Assembly (NCBI RefSeq): GCF_035961655.1
Contig: NZ_CP108393.1
Location: forward strand, 4,385,501 to 4,449,500
Reading direction: 5' to 3'
From: Streptomyces sp. NBC_01317
Lineage (GTDB): Bacteria > Actinomycetota > Actinomycetes > Streptomycetales > Streptomycetaceae
DNA length: 64,000 bases
Both the position numbers and the translations under genes were made by a program. Of the stretch, positions 33,400 to 42,368 are shown piece after piece. Under the pieces are notes generated by a model. That model did not search any database. It was not told where the DNA came from and saw only the letters and a program-made list of their open reading frames with translations. The first letter of the stretch is position 1, and each line of letters opens with the position of its first letter.

Positions 33400-34329
33400 C
33401 TAGGACTCGTCCGCGCGGGAGGCGGTGGTGTGGGCGTAGGTCCTGGCGCTCTTCACGAAGATCTCGTGGAGGGCGCGGGACGCCGTCGGCGTGGGGCCCG
33501 AGAGGGGGCGTTGGAGGACCAGGAGGACCGCGGTGTCCTGGATGGCCAGGGGGCGGTGGGTGATCAGGCCGGAGCGTTCCAGGGGGTCGCCGGAGACGCT
33601 GAAGTCCGGGAGGATCGTCGTGCCCAGGCCCTCGGCGACCATCAGCTTGCCCATCTCCGCGCCGTCCGTGGAGTACGAGAACGTCGGGCTGCGGCCCTCC
33701 AGCAGGCGGTGTACGTAGCGGTGCATCACGTACCCCGAACGCATCACGATGAGGGGCTGGGCCAGCAGGTCGGCCACCGAGACCGTGCGCTGGGCGGCCA
33801 GGGGGCTGTCGGTGCGGACGCACGCCACCGGGCGGCCGCGCAGGAGTTCGGTGGTGTGGAGGCCCGTGGGCTTGTCGTCGCCCTCCAGGTAGTTGACCAG
33901 GCCCAGGTCGAGGCCGCCCTCCAGCAGTTCGCGGTGGATGTCGGCCTGCTGGGCGCCTATGACCTCGATCTGGGTCTCCGGGTGGGCGGCGCGGAACTCC
34001 CGGATGGTCGGGACGAGCAGCGGGACCGTGGCCGCGTTGACCGTACCGAGGCGGAGCGTCCGGCTGGTGCGGTGCTGGTCGTCGGCCGCCCGGCGCAGCC
34101 GGTCGACCGCGTCGAGGACGCCGACGATGTGCGGCAGCAGCTCACGGCCCTCCGCGCTGATCTTCGCGCCGGAGCGGCGGCGGTCCAGGAGGTCGACGCC
34201 CAGTTCGCGTTCCAGATTGCGTACGGTTTCGCTGAGGGCCGGCTGGGAGATGTGCAGGGCTTCCGCCGCGCGCCGCAGGGAACCCAGCCGGGTCACCGCT
34301 TCGATGTATTCGAGCTGCTCTATTCGCAT
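33400..34329 (-). CDS. LysR-family regulator of the organosulfur cluster
   Basis: A 309-residue protein. The N-terminal HTH is standard for the family: MRIEQLEYIEAVTRLGSLRRAAEALHIS, then QPALSETVRNLERELG. The effector-binding part has LRLGTVNAATVPLLVPTIREF and LGLVNYLEGD. It is divergent from the FMN reductase, acyl-CoA dehydrogenase-like and SsuD-like genes, so it most likely senses sulfur status, as CysB/Cbl do, and controls them. The 34330-34505 gap holds the shared promoter region and the leader peptide gene lies just after it. Confidence 0.88.
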   Translation of the reverse strand: MRIEQLEYIEAVTRLGSLRRAAEALHISQPALSETVRNLERELGVDLLDRRRSGAKISAEGRELLPHIVGVLDAVDRLRRAADDQHRTSRTLRLGTVNAATVPLLVPTIREFRAAHPETQIEVIGAQQADIHRELLEGGLDLGLVNYLEGDDKPTGLHTTELLRGRPVACVRTDSPLAAQRTVSVADLLAQPLIVMRSGYVMHRYVHRLLEGRSPTFSYSTDGAEMGKLMVAEGLGTTILPDFSVSGDPLERSGLITHRPLAIQDTAVLLVLQRPLSGPTPTASRALHEIFVKSARTYAHTTASRADES

Positions 34330-34505
34330 CGGCGATTTCGCCTTTCAGCACCCACGGGAACCATTCAGCCCCCACTGGAAGGCTCCCCACTGGAAGGTAA
34401 ACCCTATCACCACGTCGTGGATACCGAATCGACCCGTGCGGGACGGCGCGAGTACGCTCCTGTCCCATGGGTCTGTTGAATATGCTGCGAGGCGGTGACG
34501 TGCTG

Positions 34506-34589
34506 ATGAGGGATCTGCGAGAGCTGACCCGGCGCCGTCATGTCGATCTCGTACGCGTCTCCAGTGCCCTCTGTCTGCGCACGGGCTGA
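34506..34589 (+). CDS. Short leader peptide, RHVDLVRV...C type (cysteine-sensing attenuator)
   Basis: A 27-residue peptide MRDLRELTRRRHVDLVRVSS followed by ALCLRTG and a stop. The RRRHVDLVRVSSALC core is the signature of small actinobacterial leader peptides that precede sulfur-assimilation operons, in which translation of the Cys codon is thought to gauge charged tRNA-Cys. It sits 179 bp before the FMN reductase ATG. An in-frame ATG at 34467 would lengthen it to 40 residues. The ribosome site GCGAGGCGG supports 34506. Attenuation is inferred. Confidence 0.75.
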   Translation: MRDLRELTRRRHVDLVRVSSALCLRTG

Positions 34590-34767
34590 GTGCTGGGAAT
34601 TTCCCTCCCCCCGTCTGTACGGCTATTGATGGTGAGCCGGTTTCCGGTGGTGCCCGGGGCGCGCGGATTTTCCTCCCTTTTTTGTTGTCCGCCTACAGTC
34701 GGCCGTTCTGTTTAACGAGATATTCATGAATCTCGTCCTCGCGCCCTCCCCTCCCGAGGTGAATCCC

Positions 34768-35343
34768 ATGGCCACGATCCTCTCCGTCTCCGGCAGTCCG
34801 TCCCCCACGTCCCGTACCGCCCGGCTGCTCCGGCATCTGGACGGCCGTCTCACCGGCCAGGGCCACCACGTCGTGCCGCTCGACGTCCGTACGCTGCCCG
34901 CCGAGGCCCTGCTCGGGGCCGATTTCGGGCATCCGGCGATCGTCGCGGCCCGGCGGCTGTTCGAGGAGGCCGACGGGGTGGTCATCGGGACCCCCGTCTA
35001 CAAGGCCGCCTATTCCGGGCTGCTGAAGACCCTGCTGGACCTGTTGCCGCAGTACGCGCTGGCCGGCAAGACCGTCCTGCCGCTGGCGACCGGCGGCACC
35101 ACCGCGCATGTGCTCGCCATCGACTACGCGCTGCGGCCCGTGCTGTCCTCCATGGGGACCGCGCACATCGTCCAGGGCTGGTTCGTCCTCGACCGGCACA
35201 TCACCGTGCTGGACGAGGGGGGAGTGGTCGTGGATCCCGGGTCGCGGGAGGCGCTGGACCGGGTGGTGGACCAGTTCTCGCTGGCCTTGCGGCCACGCCG
35301 GGTGCCGGCGGATGCCGCGCCGGCCGAGGCCGTGGCCGCGTGA
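34768..35343 (+). CDS. NADPH-dependent FMN reductase (SsuE-like)
   Basis: A 191-residue flavodoxin-fold reductase. ATILSVSGSPSPTSRTARLL is the FMN phosphate-binding start, followed by EEADGVVIGTPVYKAAYSG and LPLATGGTTAHVLAIDYALR, all characteristic of SsuE/MsuE. It supplies reduced FMN to two-component monooxygenases. The ATG at 34768 (CCCGAGGTG upstream) was preferred to 34726 because the fold begins there. First enzyme gene after the leader peptide, and it serves the downstream SfnB-like and SsuD-like enzymes. Confidence 0.9.
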   Translation: MATILSVSGSPSPTSRTARLLRHLDGRLTGQGHHVVPLDVRTLPAEALLGADFGHPAIVAARRLFEEADGVVIGTPVYKAAYSGLLKTLLDLLPQYALAGKTVLPLATGGTTAHVLAIDYALRPVLSSMGTAHIVQGWFVLDRHITVLDEGGVVVDPGSREALDRVVDQFSLALRPRRVPADAAPAEAVAA

Positions 35344-35486
35344 TGCCTTCCCGTCCTGACCAGGGCCGCTCCGACCGCCGCTTTCCCGACCGCTGCTTTC
35401 CCGCCCGCCGTCGCTCCGCCCGCCGTACCGATTCCTGTTCCGCCCGCTGACCCGTATGACCCGTATCTCTCCCCGGAGGCCGTACC

Positions 35487-36692
35487 GTGACCGCACCCCA
35501 ACCCCCCTCGCCGGCGCACGTGATCACCGGCGAGGCCGAAGCCCTCACCGTGGCCGCCGAGCTGGCCGACGCCTTCCGGGCCGGTGCCGGGCAGCGGGAC
35601 GCGGACCGCACGCTCCCGTACGCCGAACTCGACCGGCTCTCCGCCTCCGGCCTCCTCGGCATCACCGTGCCCCGCGCCCACGGCGGCGCGGACGTCCCCG
35701 CCCGTACGCTCGCCGAGGTCTTCCGGCTGCTGGCCACGGGCGACGCGAGCCTCTCCCAGATCCCGCAGAACCACTTCGTGTACGTGAACGTGCTGCGCCG
35801 GCAGGGGAGTCCGGAGCAGCAGAAGTTCTTCTTCGCGGAGGTGCTGGCCGGGCGGCGGTTCGGCAACGCGCAGTCCGAGCGCGGTACGAAGCACGTCCAG
35901 GACATCCGTACGAGACTGGTACCCGAGGCCGACGGCTCGTACCGGCTCACCGGCGAGAAGCACTACTCCACCGGCGCGCTGTTCGCCGACTGGATCCCCG
36001 TCCTGGCGCGCGCCAAGGAGGACGCGCTGCACGTCGCGTACGTACCGAGGGACGCGCCCGGCGTGACGGTCGTCGACGACTGGGACGGGATGGGGCAGCG
36101 CACCACCGCGAGCGGGACGGTCCGCCTGGACGGGGTGGCGGTGCCGGCCGACCGGGTCGTACCGCACCACCTCACCTTCCAGGGGCCCCAACTGCACGGC
36201 GCCGTCGCGCAGTTGCTGCACGCGGCCATCGACGCGGGGATCGCGTCGGCCGCGCTGACGGAGTCGGCCGAGTTCGTCCGTACGAAGAGCAGGCCGTGGT
36301 TCGAGAGCGGGTACGAGAGCGCGGCCGAGGACCCGCTGCTGATCCAGCGGTTCGGTGAACTGGCGCTTCAGGTAAGGGCGTCGGACGCGCTCCTCGTGGC
36401 GGCGGCCGACGCCGTGGACACGGCCGCGGCCGACCTCACCGACGACACCGCCGCCGAGGCCTCGATCGCGGTGGCCGCGGCGAAGGTGCAGGCGGCGACG
36501 GCGGCGGTGGAGACGAGCAGCGCGCTGTTCGAGGTGGCGGGGACGCGGGCGGCGCTGGACAGCCTGAACCTGCACCGGTTCTGGCGCGACGCGCGCACGC
36601 ACACGCTGCACGATCCGGTCCGCTGGAAGGTGCAGCACATCGGCCGTTACGTCCTGAGCGGGACGCGGCCACCGCGCCACGGTCTGCTCTGA
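35487..36692 (+). CDS. SfnB/DszC-like acyl-CoA dehydrogenase-fold monooxygenase
   Basis: A 401-residue flavoprotein from a GTG. It has the acyl-CoA dehydrogenase layout: helical N-domain (GITVPRAHGGADVPARTL), mid-beta domain (AQSERGTKHVQDIRTRL, YRLTGEKHYSTGALFADWI) and C-terminal helices with FEVAGTRAALDSLNLHRFWRDAR. The motifs ERGTK and FEVAGTRA are typical of the sulfur-acquisition SfnB and DszC group, which use FMNH2 from a partner reductase to oxidise organosulfur compounds. It lies in the same operon as the reductase and SsuD. The substrate is unknown. Confidence 0.87.
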   Translation: MTAPQPPSPAHVITGEAEALTVAAELADAFRAGAGQRDADRTLPYAELDRLSASGLLGITVPRAHGGADVPARTLAEVFRLLATGDASLSQIPQNHFVYVNVLRRQGSPEQQKFFFAEVLAGRRFGNAQSERGTKHVQDIRTRLVPEADGSYRLTGEKHYSTGALFADWIPVLARAKEDALHVAYVPRDAPGVTVVDDWDGMGQRTTASGTVRLDGVAVPADRVVPHHLTFQGPQLHGAVAQLLHAAIDAGIASAALTESAEFVRTKSRPWFESGYESAAEDPLLIQRFGELALQVRASDALLVAAADAVDTAAADLTDDTAAEASIAVAAAKVQAATAAVETSSALFEVAGTRAALDSLNLHRFWRDARTHTLHDPVRWKVQHIGRYVLSGTRPPRHGLL

Positions 36693-36765
36693 GACCGCCG
36701 GTGCTGCCGGTGTTGCCCGCCCTTCCCGTCCTGTTCGTCGCGTACTTCGTCTCCTGGAGAGTTCC

Positions 36766-37920
36766 GTGAGTCTCACCTTCCACTGGTTCCTGCCCACCTA
36801 CGGCGACAGCCGCCACGTAGTCGGCGGCGGCCACGGCCTCCCCGCGGGCGCGGCGGGCGGGCAGCGGCCCGCCGGTCTCGGCTATCTCACACAGATCGGC
36901 CGCGCGGCCGAGCAGTTGGGGTTCGTCGGCGCGCTGACCCCCACCGGCGCGTGGTGCGAGGACGCCTGGCTCACCACGGCGATGCTGGCGCGCGAGACGG
37001 AGCGGCTGAAGTTCCTGGTGGCCTTCCGGCCGGGCTTCGTGGCGCCGACGCTGGCCGCCCAGATGGCCGCCACCTTCCAACGCCACGCGCCCGGGCGCCT
37101 GTTGCTCAACGTCGTCACCGGCGGGGAGAGCCACGAGCAGCGCGCGTACGGGGACTTCCTCGACAAGGACGCCCGGTACGCGCGTACCGGGGAGTTCCTG
37201 TCGATCGTCCGGGACCTCTGGCAGGGCGAGACGGTGACGTTCAAGGGCGAGCATCTCCAGGTGGAGGAGGCGAAGTTGGCGCGGGTGCCGGACCCGGTGC
37301 CGCCGGTGTACTTCGGCGGGTCCTCCCCGGCGGCCGGCCTGGTCGCCGCGCGCCACAGCGACGTCTACCTGACCTGGGGCGAGCCGCCCGCGCAGGTGGC
37401 CGAGAAGATCGAGTGGATCCGCGGGCTGGCGGCGAAGGAGGGCAGGACCGTGCGGTTCGGCATCCGGCTGCACGTGATCACGCGGGACACCGCGGACCAG
37501 GCGTGGGCCGAGGCGCGGCGGCTGCTGGAAGGGTTCTCGCCGGACGCGATCAAGGCCGTACAGGCGGGTCTGGCGCGCAGCGAGTCGGAGGGGCAGCGGC
37601 GGATGCTGGCGCTGCACGGCGGCAGTACGGACGGGCTGGAGATCTCGCCGAACCTGTGGGCCGGGATCGGTCTGGTACGGGGTGGCGCGGGGACGGCGCT
37701 GGTGGGCAGCCACACCGAGGTGGCCGAACGCATCGAGGAATACAGCCGGTTGGGCATCGACGAGTTCATCATGTCCGGCCACCCGCACGTGGAGGAGGCG
37801 TACTGGTTCGGCGAGGGCGTGCTGCCCCGGCTGGCCGAGGCTGGGCTGTGGACCCACCCGACGGCGGCGGGCGCTGGGGGTCCGGTGTCGGTTCCGTTCG
37901 CGGCGGAGGTGGGGCGCTGA
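36766..37920 (+). CDS. ssuD: FMNH2-dependent alkanesulfonate monooxygenase, SsuD-like
   Basis: A 384-residue luciferase-like enzyme from a GTG. FHWFLPTYGDSRHVVGGG at the N-terminus, FRPGFVAPTLAAQMAATFQR, RLLLNVVTGGESHEQRAYGD and PPVYFGGSSPAAGLVAARHSD are the SsuD signatures. It oxygenates C1-C4+ sulfonates to aldehyde and sulfite with reduced FMN. The C-terminal EYSRLGIDEFIMSGHPHVEEAYWFGE is also family-typical. Last gene of the operon, with a hairpin 40 bp downstream. No ABC transporter is in this cluster. Confidence 0.92.
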   Translation: MSLTFHWFLPTYGDSRHVVGGGHGLPAGAAGGQRPAGLGYLTQIGRAAEQLGFVGALTPTGAWCEDAWLTTAMLARETERLKFLVAFRPGFVAPTLAAQMAATFQRHAPGRLLLNVVTGGESHEQRAYGDFLDKDARYARTGEFLSIVRDLWQGETVTFKGEHLQVEEAKLARVPDPVPPVYFGGSSPAAGLVAARHSDVYLTWGEPPAQVAEKIEWIRGLAAKEGRTVRFGIRLHVITRDTADQAWAEARRLLEGFSPDAIKAVQAGLARSESEGQRRMLALHGGSTDGLEISPNLWAGIGLVRGGAGTALVGSHTEVAERIEEYSRLGIDEFIMSGHPHVEEAYWFGEGVLPRLAEAGLWTHPTAAGAGGPVSVPFAAEVGR

Positions 37921-37960
37921 CGCGGACCGGGTCCGCGAGTTGAGGGTCCGCGGGGTGACG

Positions 37961-37994
37961 GGCGGCTCTGGTGATACGTACGGTCAGAGCCGCC
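37961..37994 (+). terminator. Terminator of the organosulfur operon
   Basis: GGCGGCTCTG (37961-37970) and CAGAGCCGCC (37985-37994) form a perfect 10-bp stem with a 14-nt loop. It lies between the convergent SsuD-like gene and the Rossmann oxidoreductase and may serve both. Confidence 0.75.
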
Positions 37995-38021
37995 CCCCCC
38001 ACACACACGCTCAGCTCACGC

Positions 38022-38705
38022 TCAGCGCCGCGCCGCCGCCAGGGTCCCGGTCACCTCGGCCGCCGGCGCCGGGGCTGCCTTCCGCTGCATGAAGTTCACG
38101 TCACGCTCCTCCGCGTACGGCCTGCCGTACGCGTCCGTCCCCGGCCCGAACCGCCAACTCTCCGCGAGCGGCCCCGCGTCCACCGCGTCGAAGCCCAGGA
38201 GATCGAGCAACTCCACCGCCCGCGCCTTCCCTTCCGCGTCGTCCCCGGCGATCGGCAGCGCGCTGCGGTCCGGTGCGTCCTTCGGCCGGGAGAGGACGGC
38301 GAGGTGCTCGAAGTAGATGTTGTTGAACACCTTCACGACATGCGAACGCTCCAGGTGCGCCTGGAGCAGTTCGCCGCTCGTCGTCGTCCCCGCCTCCAGC
38401 TCGGGCAGATTCCCGTCGCGGGCCGCGTAGTAGTTGTTCGTGTCGAGGACGGTCTTCCCGGCGAGCGGTTCGACCGGGACCTGCTGGTACGCCTTGAGCG
38501 GGATCGTCACCACGACCCAGTCCCCGGCGGCCGCCGCCTCCGCCGGGGTGCCGGCCGTGGCGCGCGGGCCCAGTTCCGCGACCAGGTCGGCGAGGGTCTC
38601 GGGGCCGCGCGAGTTGCTGACCACGACGTCCAGTCCGTTCGCCACCGCGATGCGCGCCAGTGTGCTTCCGATGTGTCCGCTGCCGATGAGTCCAAGAGTT
38701 GCCAT
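38022..38705 (-). CDS. NADPH/F420-type Rossmann reductase
   Basis: A 227-residue protein. MATLGLIGSGHIGSTLARIA is a GxGxxG dinucleotide-binding start with a following VVSNSRGPETLADLV strand, the pattern of F420-dependent NADP reductase-like proteins. Later segments VVVTIPLKAYQQVPVEPLAG, VLDTNNYY and HVVKVFNNIYFEHLA are family-conserved. It probably transfers hydride between NADP(H) and F420 or a similar cofactor. It is on the opposite strand from the ssu genes and 19 bp before the MscS stop, so it is likely co-transcribed with the channel gene upstream of it. Confidence 0.8.
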   Translation of the reverse strand: MATLGLIGSGHIGSTLARIAVANGLDVVVSNSRGPETLADLVAELGPRATAGTPAEAAAAGDWVVVTIPLKAYQQVPVEPLAGKTVLDTNNYYAARDGNLPELEAGTTTSGELLQAHLERSHVVKVFNNIYFEHLAVLSRPKDAPDRSALPIAGDDAEGKARAVELLDLLGFDAVDAGPLAESWRFGPGTDAYGRPYAEERDVNFMQRKAAPAPAAEVTGTLAAARR

Positions 38706-38724
38706 GTGTACGGCAACGGGCAGG

Positions 38725-39822
38725 TCAGCCGTTCTGTTCCTGCGGTTTCTGCTGTCCGTGCCGTTCATGGCGCGTGCGCGGGACGGCGGCGTTCTCCTGC
38801 TGGCGCATGATGACGGTTCGTCCCGGTACGGGGATCTCGATGCCCTCGGCGCGATAGCGCCCGTACAACGCCTTGATGAACTCGTGTTTGATCAGGTACT
38901 GGTCGCCGAACTCCAGCGCCCGAAGTATCACCGTGAAGCCTATGCCGGCCTCTGTGAACGTGTGGAAGCGGACGAGCGACTCGTGGTCGGGGACCCCGCC
39001 GGCCACCTCGGACATGGTTTTCTCCGCCACCTCCTTGGTCACCTGCTCGACCTGGTCGAGATCGCTGCCGTACCCGACCGCCACCTGGATGAGCAGCGAC
39101 ATCTGCTGCTCGGGGCGGTGGTAGTTGGTCATGATGGTGCTGGCGAGCTTGGAGTTGGGGATGATCACGAGGTTGTCGGAGAGCTGCCGTACCACCGTGT
39201 TGCGCCAGTTGATGTCGACGACGTAGCCGTCCTCGCCGCTGCTGAGCCGGATGTAGTCGCCGGGCTGCACGGTCTTCGAGACCAGGATGTGCACCCCGGC
39301 GAACAGGTTGGCCAGGGTGTCCTGCATCGCCAGCGCGACGGCCAGGCCGCCCACGCCGAGGGCGGTGAGGAGGGGCGCTATGGAGATGCCCAGCGTCTGC
39401 AACAGGACGAGGACGCCGATCGCCAGCACCGTGACCCGGGTGATGTTGACGAAGATGGTCGCGGAGCCGGCCACCGCGGACCGGGACAGGGTCACGGACT
39501 GGACGAGGTCGGCGATGACCCGGGCCGCCGCGAAGGTGGCGGCCAGTATGAGCAGCGCGACCAGCACCTGGTTGACGTTGTGGCCGACGGTCGGGGTGAG
39601 CGGGAGGGCGGCGGCGCCGGCGGAGGCGCCTATGGCGAACGCTCCCCACGGGGCGAGCAGGCGCAGGGCGCCGACGATGATGTCGTCGCCGCCCCAGCGG
39701 GTCCGGGTCGCGCGTTCGCCGAGCCAGCGCAGGGCGATGCGGAGGAGCAGCCCGGCGCCGAGTCCTATGACGACGGCGCCGCCGGCGATGAGCAGGTCGT
39801 GCCAGGTGAGCACACGGTTCAC
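38725..39822 (-). CDS. MscS-family mechanosensitive channel
   Basis: A 365-residue protein from a GTG. Membrane helices are DLLIAGGAVVIGLGAGLLLRIAL, VALLILAATFAAARVIADL and others. The pore helix is LGVGGLAVALAMQDTLANLFAG, containing the conserved A/G-rich TM3 and the QDTLANLFAG turn. A beta domain follows (VQPGDYIRLSSGEDGYVVDI NWRNT). It opens under membrane tension in hypo-osmotic shock. The basic, Gln-rich tail is probably cytosolic. Confidence 0.93.
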   Translation of the reverse strand: MNRVLTWHDLLIAGGAVVIGLGAGLLLRIALRWLGERATRTRWGGDDIIVGALRLLAPWGAFAIGASAGAAALPLTPTVGHNVNQVLVALLILAATFAAARVIADLVQSVTLSRSAVAGSATIFVNITRVTVLAIGVLVLLQTLGISIAPLLTALGVGGLAVALAMQDTLANLFAGVHILVSKTVQPGDYIRLSSGEDGYVVDINWRNTVVRQLSDNLVIIPNSKLASTIMTNYHRPEQQMSLLIQVAVGYGSDLDQVEQVTKEVAEKTMSEVAGGVPDHESLVRFHTFTEAGIGFTVILRALEFGDQYLIKHEFIKALYGRYRAEGIEIPVPGRTVIMRQQENAAVPRTRHERHGQQKPQEQNG

Positions 39823-40059
39823 CGGTGGTCTCCCGGCGCCGGACGGGGCTGGGGGCGGGGGGACGGGGGCATGCCGGAGGAGGGCATCGCTGCATCACCT
39901 GTTCGTTCCGTGGGGGTGGGGTAGGTCCGGGGAGGAGTGGGGGCACGTCGGCGGGTGGAGCGCGGCGCCTCGGCGTGCGGTGCCATCCTGCCGTATCCGG
40001 TGTGCAGTTGGGCCCGCGGATCCCTTCGTACGGGCGGGGAGCGCGGGGTAGTCGGGCGT

Positions 40060-40123
40060 GTACGGAGAGGCGTACGCGGGTGTACGCGGGTGTACGGAGA
40101 GAGGTACGCGGGCGTACGGAGAG
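40060..40123. repeat. Alternating GTACGGAGAG / GTACGCGGG repeats
   Basis: GTACGGAGAG occurs at 40060, 40092 and 40114, and GTACGCGGG at 40072, 40082 and 40104. The cluster is inside the 370-bp gene-free stretch 39823-40191 that separates the mscS gene from the next plus-strand gene. No gene is seen in that stretch. Confidence 0.8.
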
Positions 40124-40191
40124 GTGCCCGCGCCGACGTGTGCGCGCCGTCGCCGTACGGTGGGACTACCGGCCGGAGGAAGGTTCGTGCG

Positions 40192-40677
40192 ATGGCCTCG
40201 CAACGCAACACCAAGCTGCCCGTGGTGACGGAGGCGGAGCAGGCTGTCCGCTCCGCCGGCGGGCAGCGCGCCACGTTCCACCAGCGGCACGTCAGGCGGG
40301 GGAACTGGTTCGCCGACTGGGCCGGCAGGCTCGGCGGCTCGGACGTCTACATCGGCATCACGGGCAAGGAACCGACCGCGCGGAAGGTACGGCTCCTCCT
40401 GGACGACTGGATCTTCGAGGACGTGTCCACGAAGGATCTGGGCGGGGTGCTCACGGAGATCTTCTCGACCCGCGACTCGACGGGCGCCCCGCACGGCGCC
40501 ACGATCAAGGCCAAACGCCTCTACCTGCTCTTCCCCGCGCAGGTCCTGAAGGTGCCCGTCGGCCGTTCCCGCTACTCCGCCACCAGGAAGCCGCCCCCGG
40601 ACGCGGACCTGTCTCCTTGGGAGCGGGCCCTGCTGGTGGAGAGCGATCACTCCGCGCGCGGGCGGCTCCCGGACTGA
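40192..40677 (+). CDS. Hypothetical basic protein
   Basis: A 161-residue protein from the ATG at 40192, with GGAGGAAGG a little upstream. It contains RATFHQRHVRRGNWFADWAG, a mixed region GGSDVYIGITGKEPTARKVR and KRLYLLFPAQVLKVPVGRS. No membrane segment, zinc motif or known catalytic pattern is visible. It is soluble and mildly basic. Followed 80 bp later by a VOC protein gene on the same strand. I do not recognise the family. Confidence 0.6.
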   Translation: MASQRNTKLPVVTEAEQAVRSAGGQRATFHQRHVRRGNWFADWAGRLGGSDVYIGITGKEPTARKVRLLLDDWIFEDVSTKDLGGVLTEIFSTRDSTGAPHGATIKAKRLYLLFPAQVLKVPVGRSRYSATRKPPPDADLSPWERALLVESDHSARGRLPD

Positions 40678-40757
40678 CTACGGTAAAAGAACGGGCAATT
40701 TTCCCCTATCAGGCACATGCCATACCCATGTCTCATCCCACTGAGGGGGTAAGGATC

Positions 40758-41558
40758 ATGACCGAGTACCCGGAAGGCGCGCCGTGCTGGGTGGACGCGA
40801 TGTTCACCGATCTGGAAGGCGCCAAACACTTCTACGGGGACGTACTGGGCTGGACCTTCGGGGACAGCGAGTCGGAATACGGCGACTACACGCAGGCCTA
40901 CGCGGACGGGAAGGCCGTCGCGGCCGTGGTCCCGCCGATGCCGGGCTCCGAAGGGGAGTCGGCCTGGTGCCTCTACCTGGCCTCGCCCGACGTCGTGGCG
41001 ACGGCGGAGAAGGTGAGGGCGGCGGGCGGCGAGGTGCTGGCGGAGCCGATGCGGGTCGGCGACTTCGGGTCGATGACCCTCGCGAAGGAGCCGACCGGCG
41101 CGGTCTTCGGCGCCTGGCAGCCGGGGCAGCACAAGGGCTTCGAGAAGCAGGGCGAGCCGGGCGCGTACGCGTGGGCCGAGGTCTTCACACGGGACCCGGC
41201 CGGGACGGACGCGTTCCTGCCGAAGGTCTTCCCGTACGAGGCGCAGACCATGGCCGACGAGCGGATGGACTTCAAGGTCTTCAGCATCGACGGCAAGAAG
41301 CGACCCGTCCTCGGCCGGATGAAGATGGGCGAGGACTTCCCGCCGGACATGACGTCGTACGTGAACGTCTACTTCGCGGTCGGTGACTGCGACGGCACGG
41401 TGAAGAAGGCCGTGGAGCACGGAGGGAAGCTCCAGTTCGGCCCGATGGACACGCCCTTCGGCCGCTTCGCGGCGATCACGGACCCGCAGGGCGCGAACTT
41501 CTCGGTGATCGACACGTCGAGGACCGAGGGGGAGATGCCGAAGATGTCGGACGCGTAG
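40758..41558 (+). CDS. VOC-superfamily (glyoxalase-like) protein with two domains
   Basis: A 266-residue protein from the ATG at 40758 (GGGGGTAAGG upstream). Two vicinal-oxygen-chelate repeats are visible. The first starts CWVDAMFTDLEGAKHFYGDVLGWTF and ends FGAWQPGQHKG. The second starts YAWAEVFTRDPAGTDAFLPK and ends RFAAITDPQGANFSVID. Metal ligands typical of glyoxalase I are not clearly all present, so it may be a binding or resistance protein. Similar double-VOC proteins are frequent in Streptomyces without known substrates. Confidence 0.85.
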   Translation: MTEYPEGAPCWVDAMFTDLEGAKHFYGDVLGWTFGDSESEYGDYTQAYADGKAVAAVVPPMPGSEGESAWCLYLASPDVVATAEKVRAAGGEVLAEPMRVGDFGSMTLAKEPTGAVFGAWQPGQHKGFEKQGEPGAYAWAEVFTRDPAGTDAFLPKVFPYEAQTMADERMDFKVFSIDGKKRPVLGRMKMGEDFPPDMTSYVNVYFAVGDCDGTVKKAVEHGGKLQFGPMDTPFGRFAAITDPQGANFSVIDTSRTEGEMPKMSDA

Positions 41559-41677
41559 CCGGACTGCCGTCCGGCCCGGCCCACGTACGCTTGACGAAGG
41601 CGCTCGGGGCGGGCGCTCGTCGCGCGCCCGGCGCGGACGCTCGGCGCGGGGCGGGGCCAAGGATCGGACGGTGTGCG

Positions 41678-42157
41678 GTGCGGCGGACGTACGTGCTGTG
41701 GGCGACGGCGGCCGCCGGGCTCGCGGTGGACCAGAGCACGAAGGCGATCGCGGCGGTGGTCGTCGAGGGCCACGAACCGAGCCACGCGCTCGGCGGGGCG
41801 GTGACCTTCACAGCGTTCCGCAACTCGGGCGCGGCGGGTTCCTTCGCGCCGGACGCGACGATCGTCTTCACGCTCCTGGCGATTGCGACGGTCGTCTTCA
41901 TAGCCCGCGTGGCGCCGTCCGTACGCTCCACCGGCTGGGCGGTCGGCCTGGGCCTGGTCTTCGCGGGCGCCGGCGGCAACCTCATGGACCGCCTGCTCCG
42001 CACACCTGGCTTCGGGCGGGGAGCGGTCCTGGACTTCATCCAGATCGGCGACTCGGGGATCTTCAACTTGGCGGACCAGTGTGTGACGGCGGGTGCGGCG
42101 GTGGTCTTGATCCAAACGTTCCGGGGCGTGCCGTTGCGGGCGGCGCGGGTGCGGTGA
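41678..42157 (+). CDS. Signal peptidase II-like protein (LspA family)
   Basis: A 159-residue membrane protein from a GTG. The first helix, VLWATAAAGLAVDQSTKAIAA, holds the conserved DQxxK. FRNSGAAGSF is the NxGAAFG-like segment. The catalytic aspartates are in GGNLMDRLLR and FNLADQCV, corresponding to NxxDR and FNxAD. LspA removes the lipoprotein signal peptide after lipid attachment. It lacks the usual neighbours (rluD, dnaE), so it may be a second, non-housekeeping copy. Confidence 0.85.
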   Translation: MRRTYVLWATAAAGLAVDQSTKAIAAVVVEGHEPSHALGGAVTFTAFRNSGAAGSFAPDATIVFTLLAIATVVFIARVAPSVRSTGWAVGLGLVFAGAGGNLMDRLLRTPGFGRGAVLDFIQIGDSGIFNLADQCVTAGAAVVLIQTFRGVPLRAARVR

Positions 42158-42254
42158 CGGGCCTGGCGGCCGGGCTTTTGTCCTCAATCGCCGGACGGGC
42201 TTGGTTGTGCCCGCTGCGGGCCGGGGCTTTGTCCGCGGGTTGTTGCCGGGGGCC

Positions 42255-42368
42255 GGGCAGGGGTCGTGTCCTGCACTGCATGTTTTACGTCGCGTTCGGG
42301 ACCTTGTTTGGTTCGGGTTCGCCACGCGACACAAAACACGCTCTACGTTCCGGACACGACCCCTGCCC
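42255..42368. repeat. Long imperfect hairpin 1 (114 bp)
   Basis: The ends GGGCAGGGGTCGTGTCC (42255-42271) and its perfect complement (42352-42368) form a 17-bp terminal stem. Inside, GCATGTTTTACGTCGCG pairs imperfectly with CGCGACACAAAACACGC. The interior resembles that of hairpin 2, so the two are members of one family. Confidence 0.8.

Noticed and set aside
39823..40191. Coding extension upstream of the 40192 gene through repeats (start near 39937)
   Set aside because: The extra residues are repeat-derived Arg/Gly/Val-rich sequence without a ribosome site, and the ATG at 40192 has GGAGGAAGG upstream.
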